From Gracilaria gracilis (Eukaryota > Rhodophyta > Florideophyceae > Gracilariales > Gracilariaceae): DNA of 64,000 bases. The position numbers and the translations under genes are program-made. The DNA lies in assembly GCA_030374805.1 (NCBI GenBank), contig JARGSG010000197.1, positions 124,001 to 188,000 on the forward strand, given 5' to 3'. The notes under the pieces were generated by a model, which was given only the letters and a program-made list of their open reading frames with translations, did no database searches and was not told the origin of the DNA. Below are positions 43,826 through 53,305 of this stretch, piece after piece (position 1 is the stretch's first letter; the number at the start of each line of letters is the position of its first letter).

Positions 43826-44286
43826 CGTTGGGTGGGTGGTTTGTCGGTCCGGAATGAACGCTCACGCCAAGAATGACAGCGATTTGATGTACAGTAGCGC
43901 GCGATATGGGCGAAGGCGGACGAAGACGTGACGTGATTGAGAGCAGCGAAGTTGAAAAGAAGTGCAACAAGCACAGGTGACTCTCACGGGGACGGAGTTG
44001 GGGGGGGCTATTTAAGTTCACCTCCACGACGCAGGAGCGGTTGACGAGAGAGTTGAGTTTGGATATGTTTGCCGGCGCCCTGTGCGCGCGCGGAAAAAAG
44101 GGCTCGCCTGCGTGCACTGCACTGTATTCAACACGTCGGCGCGGGGGTGCGCGCGCGTGCGATTTGATTTTGCGTTGAGATCACGGCGGTGCACTGTTGC
44201 CGGTGCAGTTTTGCTGCAAGTTGATTGTGGAGCAGCCGCTGGCGCACGTGTATAAAGAGGCTGCTGCTACTCGTGTTTCGGTGACA
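43826..44286. promoter_or_regulatory. SURF4 upstream region, ending in the tRNA promoter
   Basis: It contains a GCGCGC-rich patch at 44085-44160, as in other promoters of this window. TATAAA at 44251-44256 lies 31-36 bp before the tRNA gene and could be an upstream Pol III element. Confidence 0.45.
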
Positions 44287-44388
44287 GCACCTGTGGCCCA
44301 ATGGATAATTGCTTCTCCCATCGACGGCGCCTCTCTCCGGAATGGCGGAGATAGGAGGAGATTCCGGGTTCGAGTCCCGGCAGGTGTA
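44287..44388 (+). tRNA. tRNA-Arg (anticodon CCG) with two introns, one in the D arm
   Basis: The acceptor stem is GCACCTG (44287-44293) with CAGGTGT (44381-44387), discriminator A at 44388. The A box (TGGCCCAATGG) and B box (GGTTCGAGTCC) are complete. The T arm is CCGGG-TTCGAGT-CCCGG. A normal D stem appears only if 44309-44325 (17 nt) is removed, joining GGATAA to GGC. The anticodon stem is then CCTCT/GGAGG, with T33 and anticodon CCG at 44337-44339. A second, canonical intron (44341-44352, 12 nt) lies after position 37; the anticodon region TCTCCG pairs with CGGAGA in it, the helix expected of a pre-tRNA intron. The D-arm intron is unusual; ectopic tRNA introns are known in the red alga Cyanidioschyzon merolae. 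Confidence 0.8.
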
Positions 44389-45749
44389 GTGCTCTTTTCT
44401 CCTCCTCGTTCAAAACTCAACTCTTTTTTTTCCCCTTTTTGCCCTTTTCAGCTTCGGAACCATCGTCGACGTCGTCGCTCCTCGTATACTTTGCTCCCGT
44501 TCGTTCTCCGTCGACCCACCACGCTTCTGATAATCAAGTGCCGATCATCACATTCAACATCCTTTTCCTTCTTCTGGGGAACCGATCCTCACGATCAACT
44601 TCGTCATGATCCCCAGCGGATGAACACCCACTCACTTTCGTAGCGTCTCAATTCGTCTGCGAAACAAATCCTCTTTCGCATCCCCTCCTCTCATCACGTA
44701 CAAAATCTGTATTACAAATGCTCATAGCACGTGAAACAAGTACCGCATAGCATGTGCCTTGGAGGGTGATGATCAACTCAGCTCACACTGTCTAGGTTCT
44801 ACAAATAACAAGTTCCTGCGTGGAGACAAAACTGTTCCAAGTCTGACTCCGGCACATGCTATCGCCTGTACCTTGTGCTGCCGCCCTGCTATCCTCAACC
44901 GTCTAATTGTGACTTGAACACCAATTCTAGTGCTTGTCCATCGACGCAAGTTTAACCTGCACAACCTAGCCTTACTCCTTCCCCACTCTCCAGTCCCGCT
45001 GTAGTCAAGCACTTGCCATGTGAGCAATGCAACCTTTGCGTTGCTTCCCCTTTGCTAATGTCACCGCATTGAAACCCCTCTCTTTAGTGCGCACATCAAC
45101 CTTCAAATTTCTAGCATCAAGTAAAACTATCTCCACAGAAAGCTTCTCATTAAGAAGGCTAACAACCAACGCGCTTTTTGTCTAATCAAATCTTGGACTG
45201 TTAGACCGCGTCGCTCTTGTAACGGGAAAAGTATTTCTCCACTTGAAGCGTTTGTCAAGGTACATCGCACAACTACTTGACCTACATCTTTCTTCACATT
45301 TATACCGCACTCACATCTCAGAAGCTTTCGAGTCGAATACGTTGCTAGCGGAAGGAGGTTCGGAACGCATTAGAACGATTTCTCTTTCTAACTTACTCCG
45401 GAAACAGCAACTTTCCTTTTGTCTCCAACAGCTCCTTCCACACTACGGCCACATATCAGTTGCGTCTCTCTTCTGACGAAATACTGTCCACTGTGCCTCG
45501 ATTCTTTGCCCGCGTGGAAGGTAGATGACCCACTTCAAACCACAGGGGCTGGAAGGGCTTCTTAAACTGCAAGCGCAAATCGAAACTTCTGCTGCCTCTA
45601 GCGCCTGTCTATATGAACGTCTCTATCGTTCATCAGACGCCCATCAAGTCCATCTAGACAGCTGCCCTCACGTAGTCCGAAACCGACACCACAACCCAGC
45701 TTCGCTTTCAAAATTCCCCCAAACCTTGTCTCTATACATATTCACACAT
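44389..45749. other. Region between the tRNA and the small heat-shock gene
   Basis: Mostly low-G sequence without a supportable gene. The heat-shock protein frame is open from 45525, so 45525-45749 may be leader or an amino-terminal extension. Confidence 0.4.
44424..44431 (+). terminator. Pol III terminator (T8)
   Basis: A run of eight T lies 35 bp after the tRNA. A shorter TTTT at about 44396-44399 may also act. Confidence 0.6.
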
Positions 45750-46259
45750 ATGGACCTTTCACGCCGTTCAACCATGCACCCATTGTCACCGGTCTCGTTC
45801 GCCAATTGCAAACCTTGCATACAACACCACCTGTCCGACCAAGTTAAAAGAAGCTTCGAGTCTTCCGGGCGCCCACTACACAAAATACCGAACTTTGAGT
45901 ATCACCGAAAATACGATAGCCTCTCTCTGGAGGTAGAGTTACCCGGCGTGCAGAAGGAGCACATCGAGATTGAGTTGCGTGGACCAGAGCTGTGCATCGC
46001 GGCACATCGTTTCAAATCGAGTGGTATGGTGGTCCAGGAACGTGAGGAGCGCACCGAGTGCCATGGTGATGATGAAATGAACATGGATGAGGGAAAGAAG
46101 GCTAGTTTGGTATATGTGTTGACAATACCCTTGGCAAAGGCTGGTGAGTATGTGCCTGAAGCAGGAATCAAGGCTGAACAAAACGATGGGATTTTAAAGA
46201 TGTTCGTTCCTTTGAAGAGGATGGACGGCGTTCGTCAAATTGCTATCACGCAGGGATAA
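45750..46259 (+). CDS. Small heat-shock protein (HSP20, alpha-crystallin domain)
   Basis: This ATP-independent chaperone of 169 residues (from the ATG at 45750) holds unfolded proteins in oligomers. The alpha-crystallin domain begins near residue 48: YHRKYDSLSLEVELPGVQKEHIEIELRGPELCIAAHR is the typical beta2-beta5 part. The end carries the second half, LVYVLTIPLAKAGEYVPEAGIKAEQNDGILKMFVPLK, where AEQNDGILKMFVPLK matches the A-x-x-x-n-GVL motif. An insertion of about 30 acidic residues (ERTECHGDDEMNMDEGKK) replaces the short loop before the last strands. An IxI-type tail is suggested by IAI near the terminus. The frame extends upstream to an ATG at 45525, which would give 244 residues with a poorly structured start; I prefer the shorter one. 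No clear heat-shock element seen upstream. Confidence 0.85.
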   Translation: MDLSRRSTMHPLSPVSFANCKPCIQHHLSDQVKRSFESSGRPLHKIPNFEYHRKYDSLSLEVELPGVQKEHIEIELRGPELCIAAHRFKSSGMVVQEREERTECHGDDEMNMDEGKKASLVYVLTIPLAKAGEYVPEAGIKAEQNDGILKMFVPLKRMDGVRQIAITQG

Positions 46260-46967
46260 GTTTGGGCAGTACGAGCGAAATTTGCTCGTTTATGTTTAGG
46301 ATGAAGAACATCCATCGCAGATGTTCTTCGCAGATGTTCCGTACCAACGGTACACGTTCACTAAAACAATTTCGCTTCACTTCTAATCTGTTTGAGTAAT
46401 GCAATGCTGGAAATGATGAGAAGCCATTTTGATGCCATTCGTGTCCATTGCCTTCTTCAAAATCTCTGTTCCGCTCTCCAAACTAGAATGAACAAACTAG
46501 AATGAACAAACTTCAGTGGTCGTCTACTTTGAGATGAAGACTTTGGCCTTCTTCATTAGAGAGAAATATCTGTCGGCTCAGAATCGGGGGCACCAGGCCA
46601 TTATTAAAGAAGAACAAGGAAAACCAAACTTCAGCTAGATACGTGAGAGTCGATGCGACGCCACGTCCATCACATCGTCGATGGAAGAGACTTTGAAGAC
46701 TCTTGTTTCTGGAAATAAACTAATTTCTGAAAAGGTACCAACGGTAAAGCTACAACTTGTACCGTTGGTACCAAGGTCGGAATGGATAGCTGTCCATCCC
46801 AAACGGTGCGATGAAGTACAGATCAGGAACCGGTGGATAACTTACGCCTTTAAGCATCTACGAAGTTATCACGTTAACTACAATCAGTTTGCCGCTCACA
46901 GTTTGAATGCCACACGCTCTCAACGTCTGGATATCTAGTGTCTTCCCAGAGAGATTGACCTCCGATT
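46260..46967. other. Gap with hairpins and paired TACCGTTGGTA motifs
   Basis: About 45 bp after the heat-shock stop is a perfect 10-bp hairpin (GAAGAACATC 46303-46312, GATGTTCTTC 46320-46329). The recurrent motif occurs at 46342-46352 and as an inverted pair at 46736-46746 and 46760-46770. An 85-codon frame at 46681-46938 spans that pair and is not supported as a gene. Confidence 0.5.
46734..46772. repeat. 13-bp perfect inverted repeat built from the recurrent motif
   Basis: GGTACCAACGGTA (46734-46746) and TACCGTTGGTACC (46760-46772) flank a 13-nt spacer. It is the only place in the window with two copies together, about 200 bp before the MAPR gene start. Confidence 0.85.
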
Positions 46968-47656
46968 ATGGACGCATCCGCCCTGGACAGCGAACTCGAG
47001 AATAACAACACCACCCTCAACAGCAAAAGCATAGCGTACGTTGCCAAAAGAGTCCTACATGGATCGACAAAGCACCCATCTCACAGCCATCTATTTTCTA
47101 CATCCCATGTTCACACTCAAACGCTCAATCTACTACACGCAGAAATCTATCTCTCGCCATTACCGCCGTGAGCCTACTTTGCTTCCTAATCATAAGGCAG
47201 TTGATGAGAAAGAGTATTCCTAACGAGAACCAGAACATGAACGCTTCGGAGCGTCAAACCACTGCCCAGAGACCAGTCACCGAATCAGAACTGAGCAAAT
47301 CAACCGGTGAAGAAGGTCAACCAACATATCTCGCCGTGAAAGATCCCTTCAGCACCAAAATCACTGTCTTTGATGTCACTTCTGCCAAAGGCTTCTACGG
47401 TCCTGGTGGTCCGTATCACGTGTTTGCTGGGAAAAACGCCACCCATGGCCTTGCAACTAGCAGCACCGATCCGGACAAAGTCACATGCGATTTATCCAAT
47501 CTTACCGAAAGCCAGAAAGATACACACCTGCAGTGGCACGCCAAATACTCTACAAAGTATCCAATTGTTGGATATCTAGTTTCCGATGAAAGCGCAGCAG
47601 CTCAAGAGACGGAATCCGTCAGCACTCAAGATGCGGAAACAAAGAAGAACGCATAA
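46968..47656 (+). CDS. MAPR/cytochrome b5-like haem-binding membrane protein, two exons
   Basis: Membrane-associated progesterone receptor (MAPR) proteins bind haem and support cytochrome P450 and sterol metabolism at the ER. Exon 1 is 46968-47035, exon 2 is 47143-47656, and the inferred intron is 47036-47142 (107 nt, GTACGT...ACGCAG, phase 2), giving 193 residues. The splice supplies an initiating Met (MDASALDSELENNN) and completes a membrane helix, NLSLAITAVSLLCFLIIRQL (about 24-43). The haem domain has the signature ITVFDVTSAKGFYGPGGPYHVFAGKNATHGLA, containing the conserved tyrosines that coordinate haem in this family. It ends HAKYSTKYPIVGYLV. The tail is Glu/Ser/Thr-rich. An unspliced frame would have no ATG before the helix, which supports the splice. 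Confidence 0.85.
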
Positions 47657-48075
47657 TCCAAACCCCATCGACGTGAATTATTCGCCCAAATGGTGATCTA
47701 GCTAGCGCAATGTAACACTTCATCACAGATAATCATTCTGTGTCAAGCTGAGGCCTAAATTCTTCTTGAACATTGCTTTCAGTGTTCCAAGTAAAAGCCC
47801 ACATCGTCACTTATTATATTTCGTTAAAGAAGTTAGCAAATGAGTACACTTCTAAGTATCTTTCGAAAAAGGTACATGCCAAGACGTCTTGGACTCATTG
47901 TGTTGTTGGGGTCCAACAAAAGCGAACTGATATGTCTATTACACTGCTTGGCCGATGTAGTTCCAATTCACGACCTGCCCGACAGAAATCATCAGCATGC
48001 TCTATACTTGTTTCAGCCCTTCAACTCTTTTAAGATTCTGATACCGTATATCGTTACATTGCGGTTTTCAACTCA
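47657..48075. other. Convergent gap between MAPR and SEC24
   Basis: 3' flanks of two convergent genes. Only short overlapping frames; nothing else seen. Confidence 0.5.
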
Positions 48076-51000
48076 CTATCGTGCAGTAGCATGTGAAATC
48101 CGTCTTTGAAGTTCCAGCAAGAATTCCCGATAGTTAGGGGACGAAGCTGTTCGATCTTCCACCATGAGCGCCTCAACGCGGGGTTGCATCCTTTGATCAC
48201 CAGCAGGAACAACGTGAAACGGAATAAACGGCTTGCGTGCAGCGAGTATTGAGTTGATTGTATTGCATACTTGAGAGATAGGCCCCTTAGCAGAGTGTCC
48301 TCGCCTCATAACTTCGACGGCTAGAAAGCGGGGGTCAACTGGACTAGACACAGATTTACCTAGAAGTTCCATTGTGAACCTCTGCAGGATCGCGCTTCCG
48401 AGCCACAAAATCAGACTGCGCCCATCATCAATGAGAACACCCCAATCTGACTTCAACATTGACACGGTTGCCGGAGCACCATTGGGATGCTTGACAAGTT
48501 TATGGTCTCCATTGGGCCATGGGTAAACGGGGATGATGTTAGGGTAAACAAAAGCGCATACGTCCGACCCATTCATGACATCCACCGAGTGAGCCAAGTA
48601 AGCCTTGTCGTCAAACTTGTACAAGAAAGCACCTGAGGCGTCGCGACTGAGAACTGGGGTCTTGGAAAGTCCGTGCATGTACAACGGCAAAAGAACCATG
48701 GCATCCGGCAAAAGTAGTTGGCCGTTGCCAGACACAGCTGGATATTGAGTTTGGCAGACTTCTCTGTACTTCGCCAGAGCATTAATAACCTTCTCCATTT
48801 GATTTTTCTTCATCTCTTCCAAACCTCTGTCTTTCATACCTTCTGCTGCCTGCCGAGCGAAAATATTGGCAGTGGCAGGAGCATCCACCCGCATGAAAAG
48901 GTCTGAAAGTGAGCTTGTAACCGGCAGTGCGGTAGTGTGAACTCTAATTCTTCTCTCCCCAGTTGTTGTGGTATACAGTAACGCAACTTGAAGACAGAAC
49001 GGCCCCTCGCCCACATTGCTGTCTTCGAACTGAAACTGAACAGCGTATGCTTTATCAGCATCCACGTTCGGAAGTGCAAGGAGGTCTGCAGATCTGAGGA
49101 AGAAACGGCCGCTGAAGTTTACGCACCGTACACTCTTCGTAGCTCGGATACGCATGACTGCTTCTAAGCCCGTTTCTCGCGCTAGGACTCTGTTGATGAC
49201 GAGCTGAAGCCGTGGTGCATCCTTCGGAGCATCAAAATTGGGGCTGAAAAACAGCTCCCCACCGGTGAACTTAACAAGCGGGGCAAGCGTGGGAACATCT
49301 AAAAAGTGTCCGGAGGGAGGAGGGCACAAGAACATGTCGCAGCTGATTTGGTACTTTGACATCGACACTGCCATTTGACTGTACATGGATGTGCCAGGTC
49401 GAAGAACTGCTCGTTCTTGATCGGTACCAAGGTATGAATTATCACCACGTTCGCGAAGAGATCCTGGTCCTACGGTCGGCCTTGAAGCTGCGAAGACGAG
49501 CATTTTACCTCCGCTGTACTCTAATGCTTTCTGGGCCCCTTTGATAGCCGCACCGAGGCATGACGGTGCAGATGCAACACCTTTCATCTGCATTTGTGAC
49601 TTCGCGATCATGTCTAATGCTCGCTCGAAACATGGACGACATTCGCTCAATTGAACCATAATGCTCTCTGGGGTTGGAAGGAATATGTCGTTGATGTCCG
49701 ATATCACATATATTGCGGGTTCAGTATCTTCGCCCGCAGAGAGACGGAAGAAGTGGACCGCAGAATCAAAGGTAATTATTCCAACTTTCGTTCTCCCTTC
49801 GTTCGGCATAGAATTGATCGACTTCTTGATGCCCGCAACAGCAGCACTTAATGCGCCTGAGGTAACCGAAGCTGGTGTTGTCTCCAGCACAAAGAGGTAC
49901 ACTGGCGGCATTGGTGGCCGTACCATATACTCCGCTGGTGCGACAAACTCGACAGAACCTCGACACAATTCCGGTCGCTCTGCGGCGTCTCTTCTCTTCC
50001 CATTTTGATCAAGAGGTGAGAAATAATCAGAGGGAACATCATTAGTGAAACCACACATACTGCATAGCCATCTTCGTCCACCTTCCTTAAACGAACAAGA
50101 AAAATTCACATATGATCGACATCTGCGACACCTGACAATTCCAGCTCCCCCAAAGTTAACAACTGGAACTGTCTCTTCCATCGAAAGCGGCTGTATTACT
50201 GCTCCCAACGGCAAGCAGTACTTTTTCGCTAAAGAGACTGTCATCGGGAACGCAGTGTTGCTCAGCCTCACAACGCGATTACTCACCGGCACGAATACTT
50301 CTGGTGGACATGCCGCAGGCTCTACTGCCATGCGCGGTTTAGCCTGACCTGTGATCGGATCCGGAAATGGGGCGGTCTCAAGAGGCGGATTTGGAGCTGG
50401 ATCACCCATTGATATCCTGGACGCAACCGCTGGGCCGTTCATATCCGGGCGTGGAAGAAGTCGTGCATCGGTTACCGGAGCAGCTCGCATGCCCGGTGGG
50501 GGCCCCGATGACTGTTGCAGGCTCATATTCTGCATCGCGGTTGTTGGTGGCATTGGGCGCATCTGCATCGGAGGCACAGGCCTACTGGGTACTGTACCAG
50601 GCGCTGGTGCAGGTGTGAGCGCTTGCGGAGAGGCGTAATTCGGAGGTAAAGCGCTCTGCGTAGGGGCTTGAGGCATTGCCGCTTGTATATAAGGAGCTGA
50701 ACCCGGTTGCGTGTAAGTGGCCGGTCGTTGCTGCATTTGCTTAGCGTTATACCCAGGAGGTTGGTTGGCAGCATATGACATTTGTGTCTGCATTTGAGAG
50801 GGTGGAATGCCTTGCGGAGGCATCTGTTGCGGCGGCGTTGGGCGGATCGGACGCGGAGGGTATGAGTGTCGGGTCGCTTGTGGCACATTCTGCTGTGGAG
50901 CTGGTAGTCGGGCATTCGGTGGGAGATGCGCCTGAGGAGTGACTCCCAAGGGATGCATCTGAGCGTTAGGAACGGCATTAGGCACAGGGGGACCGGGTGG

Positions 51001-51111
51001 AGCAGGTTGCTGAGTAGCGGATTGAGTCGGCCACCGTTGCTGCGCTTGTTGATTGCGCTGCGGAGCATACGCATTGCCAGAGGACGGAGGTGGTGGATAT
51101 CGACCAGCCAT
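48076..51111 (-). CDS. SEC24: SEC24, cargo-binding subunit of the COPII coat
   Basis: SEC24 forms the inner COPII coat with SEC23 and SAR1 and selects cargo at ER exit sites. The protein has 1011 residues from the ATG at 51111 (MAGRYPPPPSSG). The first 270 residues are Pro/Gln/Met-rich and disordered. The zinc finger has Cys328, Cys331, Cys350 and Cys353 (CRRCRSYVNF...WLCSMCG). The trunk (von Willebrand A-like) domain follows (YLFVLETTPASVTSGALSA, KVGIITFDSAVHFF, ECRPCFERALDMI). Then come the beta-sandwich (GLEAVMRIRATKSVRCVNFSGRFF), a helical part, and a gelsolin-like end (DGRSLILWLGSAI). All domains are in the standard order with normal length and no intron. An upstream in-frame stretch to 51213 lacks Met start features. 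A COPII receptor, SURF4, is nearby. Confidence 0.95.
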   Translation of the reverse strand: MAGRYPPPPSSGNAYAPQRNQQAQQRWPTQSATQQPAPPGPPVPNAVPNAQMHPLGVTPQAHLPPNARLPAPQQNVPQATRHSYPPRPIRPTPPQQMPPQGIPPSQMQTQMSYAANQPPGYNAKQMQQRPATYTQPGSAPYIQAAMPQAPTQSALPPNYASPQALTPAPAPGTVPSRPVPPMQMRPMPPTTAMQNMSLQQSSGPPPGMRAAPVTDARLLPRPDMNGPAVASRISMGDPAPNPPLETAPFPDPITGQAKPRMAVEPAACPPEVFVPVSNRVVRLSNTAFPMTVSLAKKYCLPLGAVIQPLSMEETVPVVNFGGAGIVRCRRCRSYVNFSCSFKEGGRRWLCSMCGFTNDVPSDYFSPLDQNGKRRDAAERPELCRGSVEFVAPAEYMVRPPMPPVYLFVLETTPASVTSGALSAAVAGIKKSINSMPNEGRTKVGIITFDSAVHFFRLSAGEDTEPAIYVISDINDIFLPTPESIMVQLSECRPCFERALDMIAKSQMQMKGVASAPSCLGAAIKGAQKALEYSGGKMLVFAASRPTVGPGSLRERGDNSYLGTDQERAVLRPGTSMYSQMAVSMSKYQISCDMFLCPPPSGHFLDVPTLAPLVKFTGGELFFSPNFDAPKDAPRLQLVINRVLARETGLEAVMRIRATKSVRCVNFSGRFFLRSADLLALPNVDADKAYAVQFQFEDSNVGEGPFCLQVALLYTTTTGERRIRVHTTALPVTSSLSDLFMRVDAPATANIFARQAAEGMKDRGLEEMKKNQMEKVINALAKYREVCQTQYPAVSGNGQLLLPDAMVLLPLYMHGLSKTPVLSRDASGAFLYKFDDKAYLAHSVDVMNGSDVCAFVYPNIIPVYPWPNGDHKLVKHPNGAPATVSMLKSDWGVLIDDGRSLILWLGSAILQRFTMELLGKSVSSPVDPRFLAVEVMRRGHSAKGPISQVCNTINSILAARKPFIPFHVVPAGDQRMQPRVEALMVEDRTASSPNYREFLLELQRRISHATAR

Positions 51112-51625
51112 TGTTGATAGCCGGTGGGACTGAGGAATGGCGTAAGATAACTCGCTCTCTGGCGAACAGTGGACGGCGAGACGGTGAGGCGCACGGCGGG
51201 CTTGACTGCACACAGAAGAGGAGTGCTACGAGACGAAGGGAGCGCGATCGACTGTGTTGTCGGGTTCGCAAACTAGGCGCAGGTTGTCATCGCAGCTGAC
51301 AGCTTGACCATCTGTAGCCCGTTTTTATTATTAACATGCGCCAATTCATTTTACAGCTCCCTCCTCCTGCGCCGATCCAGTTACAACTTCACTGATCCTG
51401 ACGAGCACTTCGTCAGCACGGCAGACAGCCGCAGCACCGGGTTAATTTGAAGTCACTCTAGGCTAGAGTGCACGGTGCAGCGCCAGCCAGTTTGCTTCCA
51501 GCGAAGATAAACGACAGACGTGACGAAGCTAAGCTTTCACGCGTTGTATTCTGCCAAACCAGGAGAACTGTACGTGCAAAGTACCGCAACTCTCCTATTG
51601 AACCTTATCTTGATCATCCCCGAAG
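51112..51625. promoter_or_regulatory. Divergent region between SEC24 and a microprotein gene
   Basis: It separates genes transcribed outwards. A CCAAT string (GCGCCAATTCATT, about 51339) may serve either side. No other gene seen. Confidence 0.4.
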
Positions 51626-51850
51626 ATGCCCCCTAGGCCAATTCCAGGATGGCCTTGGATAGACCGCATCACGGTCATTTTCTTCACGTTGGCCGGAGGT
51701 GCTCTAGGGTTTCACATCATACACAAACACGACATGGCACACAAACGAGAACTGCAAACACTGGTTCCGAAACTGGAAGCTGATCTTGTGGAGGCTGTAC
51801 AAGAACGGGAGGCATTAGAATCGCAGCTCGACGCACTGAATGAGAATTAG
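51626..51850 (+). CDS. 74-residue single-pass membrane microprotein
   Basis: I do not recognise a family. The ATG at 51626 opens MPPRPIPGWPWIDR, followed by one hydrophobic helix (ITVIFFTLAGGALGFHII, about 15-32). A heptad-patterned coiled coil of about 35 residues (LVPKLEADLVEAVQEREALESQLDALN) runs to the end. A membrane helix then a coiled coil is common in small mitochondrial assembly factors and organelle tethers, but location is not shown. It has typical coding composition and a strong promoter gap from SEC24. Its TAG stop (51848-51850) overlaps the stop of the next, convergent gene. Confidence 0.55.
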   Translation: MPPRPIPGWPWIDRITVIFFTLAGGALGFHIIHKHDMAHKRELQTLVPKLEADLVEAVQEREALESQLDALNEN

Positions 51851-52509
51851 AGTGCGTATCTAGCACGATCCCATGTCTGCATCACAGCCTCCGCACTTCT
51901 CCAGTCGTCCTCGTCCGCTAGAACGCGCGCATGTTCCACTGTCATCTGTACCTCATCATAGCTGGCGCCAACTTTGAACGCACCTCGAATATGGCTCGCC
52001 AGTTGCACTGAGGCACATTTATCGACGGACAATGCTGCTACTGCTGCCAATTCGCGCTCCCGAAGCGTAGCATCATCACGCGAAAGCATTGCGCCATAAT
52101 TGCAGGTCATCACCCATTGTTCCACAAACGGATGAAACTGTTTCAATCGCTTTCTCACTCGGTATGCATTGCGTCCGTAAATCTTGTTGAAGGTATGCTC
52201 ACCTTTTTGTTCAAGGTCTGCAATGGAAGCCAAAGTGGATTGTTCTGGATCACCAACCACGCCCAAAACCTGTAGAGCTGCGGCTGCGTGGAGTGAACGA
52301 GGAATTCCGATGAATGGCATTGCCTGCACTATGGCAAGCTCGTATGCCTTCTTATGATGTTGAGGATCGATATAGCGAAACGCGCTGGTTACACCATGTA
52401 CATCTCCGCCTGCGACATGGGCCACAGCCAACAGAATTGTTCGGAACTGGGTACAGATGGTTGGCGGTGCTTTTGGGAGTTTGGCAAGCAGAGGGTAAAG
52501 GTTTGACAT
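51847..52509 (-). CDS. Carboxymuconolactone decarboxylase (AhpD)-like protein
   Basis: A 220-residue, all-helical protein of the CMD/AhpD superfamily. The family segment is clear in the carboxyl half: NKIYGRNAYRVRKRLKQFHPFVEQWVMTCNYGAMLSRDDATLRERELAAVAALSVDKCASVQLASHIRGAFKVGAS. RERELAAVAAL and ASHIRGA are the core helices. The CxxC redox pair of AhpD is not present, so peroxidase-reductase activity is unlikely; a decarboxylase-like or structural role is possible. The amino-terminal half (LYPLLAKLPKAPP...HKKAYELAIVQAMPFIGIPRSLHAA) looks like a second, degenerate CMD repeat. There is no targeting sequence. It is convergent with the microprotein gene and overlaps its stop. Confidence 0.8.
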   Translation of the reverse strand: MSNLYPLLAKLPKAPPTICTQFRTILLAVAHVAGGDVHGVTSAFRYIDPQHHKKAYELAIVQAMPFIGIPRSLHAAAALQVLGVVGDPEQSTLASIADLEQKGEHTFNKIYGRNAYRVRKRLKQFHPFVEQWVMTCNYGAMLSRDDATLRERELAAVAALSVDKCASVQLASHIRGAFKVGASYDEVQMTVEHARVLADEDDWRSAEAVMQTWDRARYAL

Positions 52510-53305
52510 CTTTGTGTCCTGCGAATCGAGGTTGGCAGTTACGATCGCTCTATCGGTCTTTCCACCCCTTCTCCCATCATTTCTCGCCTACAATGGTAGT
52601 GCAAACTGGGAAACCCGCATAGGAAAGAGTTCCTTGTAGAGGAATTGGTCTTCTCCCACGTTGGCCGTAGGAAGAGCACTCGCTTTCTGGTGAAGGTATC
52701 TGTTGAAACGATCTGGAGAACCTAAATTATTGATTCCATTTTCGCTTTTTTATCTTTGACATGTTTTAATGAATTGGGTTTCGATTTTCGAAACCAAGAA
52801 TTCGGCCAGCGGGTTGCGTTTCCTGTTGCACTTGTGCCATGAATCATGGCCCATGATTGATCTTCTTTGCAGCACGAAGGCCTCTCCGTGCGTCGTCACC
52901 GAAAGTGTTAAGAGAGTTATGATAGCCATTTGGCTCTTAACACGACAAATCGAAAGCTTGTGATGCATTTTGATACGCTGAGTACTGAAGGTTAAGCCAC
53001 TGGAAATGAAGAATGAATAGTTAACGCCAACTCAAAAGAACTACTTTGTACTTTCAAATTCCTGTCAACATCAATGTATACCCAATCTGAAGATGAATGC
53101 ACTTGAGAAGAGGATGTATGCTTCCGAGAGAGCGACACGGGATCACAGAGGTGCAGGGAGTTCAGACTAAATTATGTCAGCATAATTGGTGACAAAACTG
53201 GGGAAGGTCCAGCTATGACAAGGGTGTCTCCCCTTCTGTTTTGCGGGAGAGTGTGGAGCGACGAGCCACTGCATTAGAGCTTTCTTTCAGTTCTTTGCTT
53301 ATCCG
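52510..53305. other. Gap before the palindrome-ended cassette
   Basis: Promoter side of the CMD-like gene, then featureless sequence. AATCATGGCCCATGATT at 52841-52857 is a short palindrome. No gene seen. Confidence 0.4.

Noticed and set aside
44287..44388. Reading the tRNA with one intron and anticodon TCG
   Set aside because: It would leave A at position 33 and two mismatches in the D stem; the two-intron reading fixes both.
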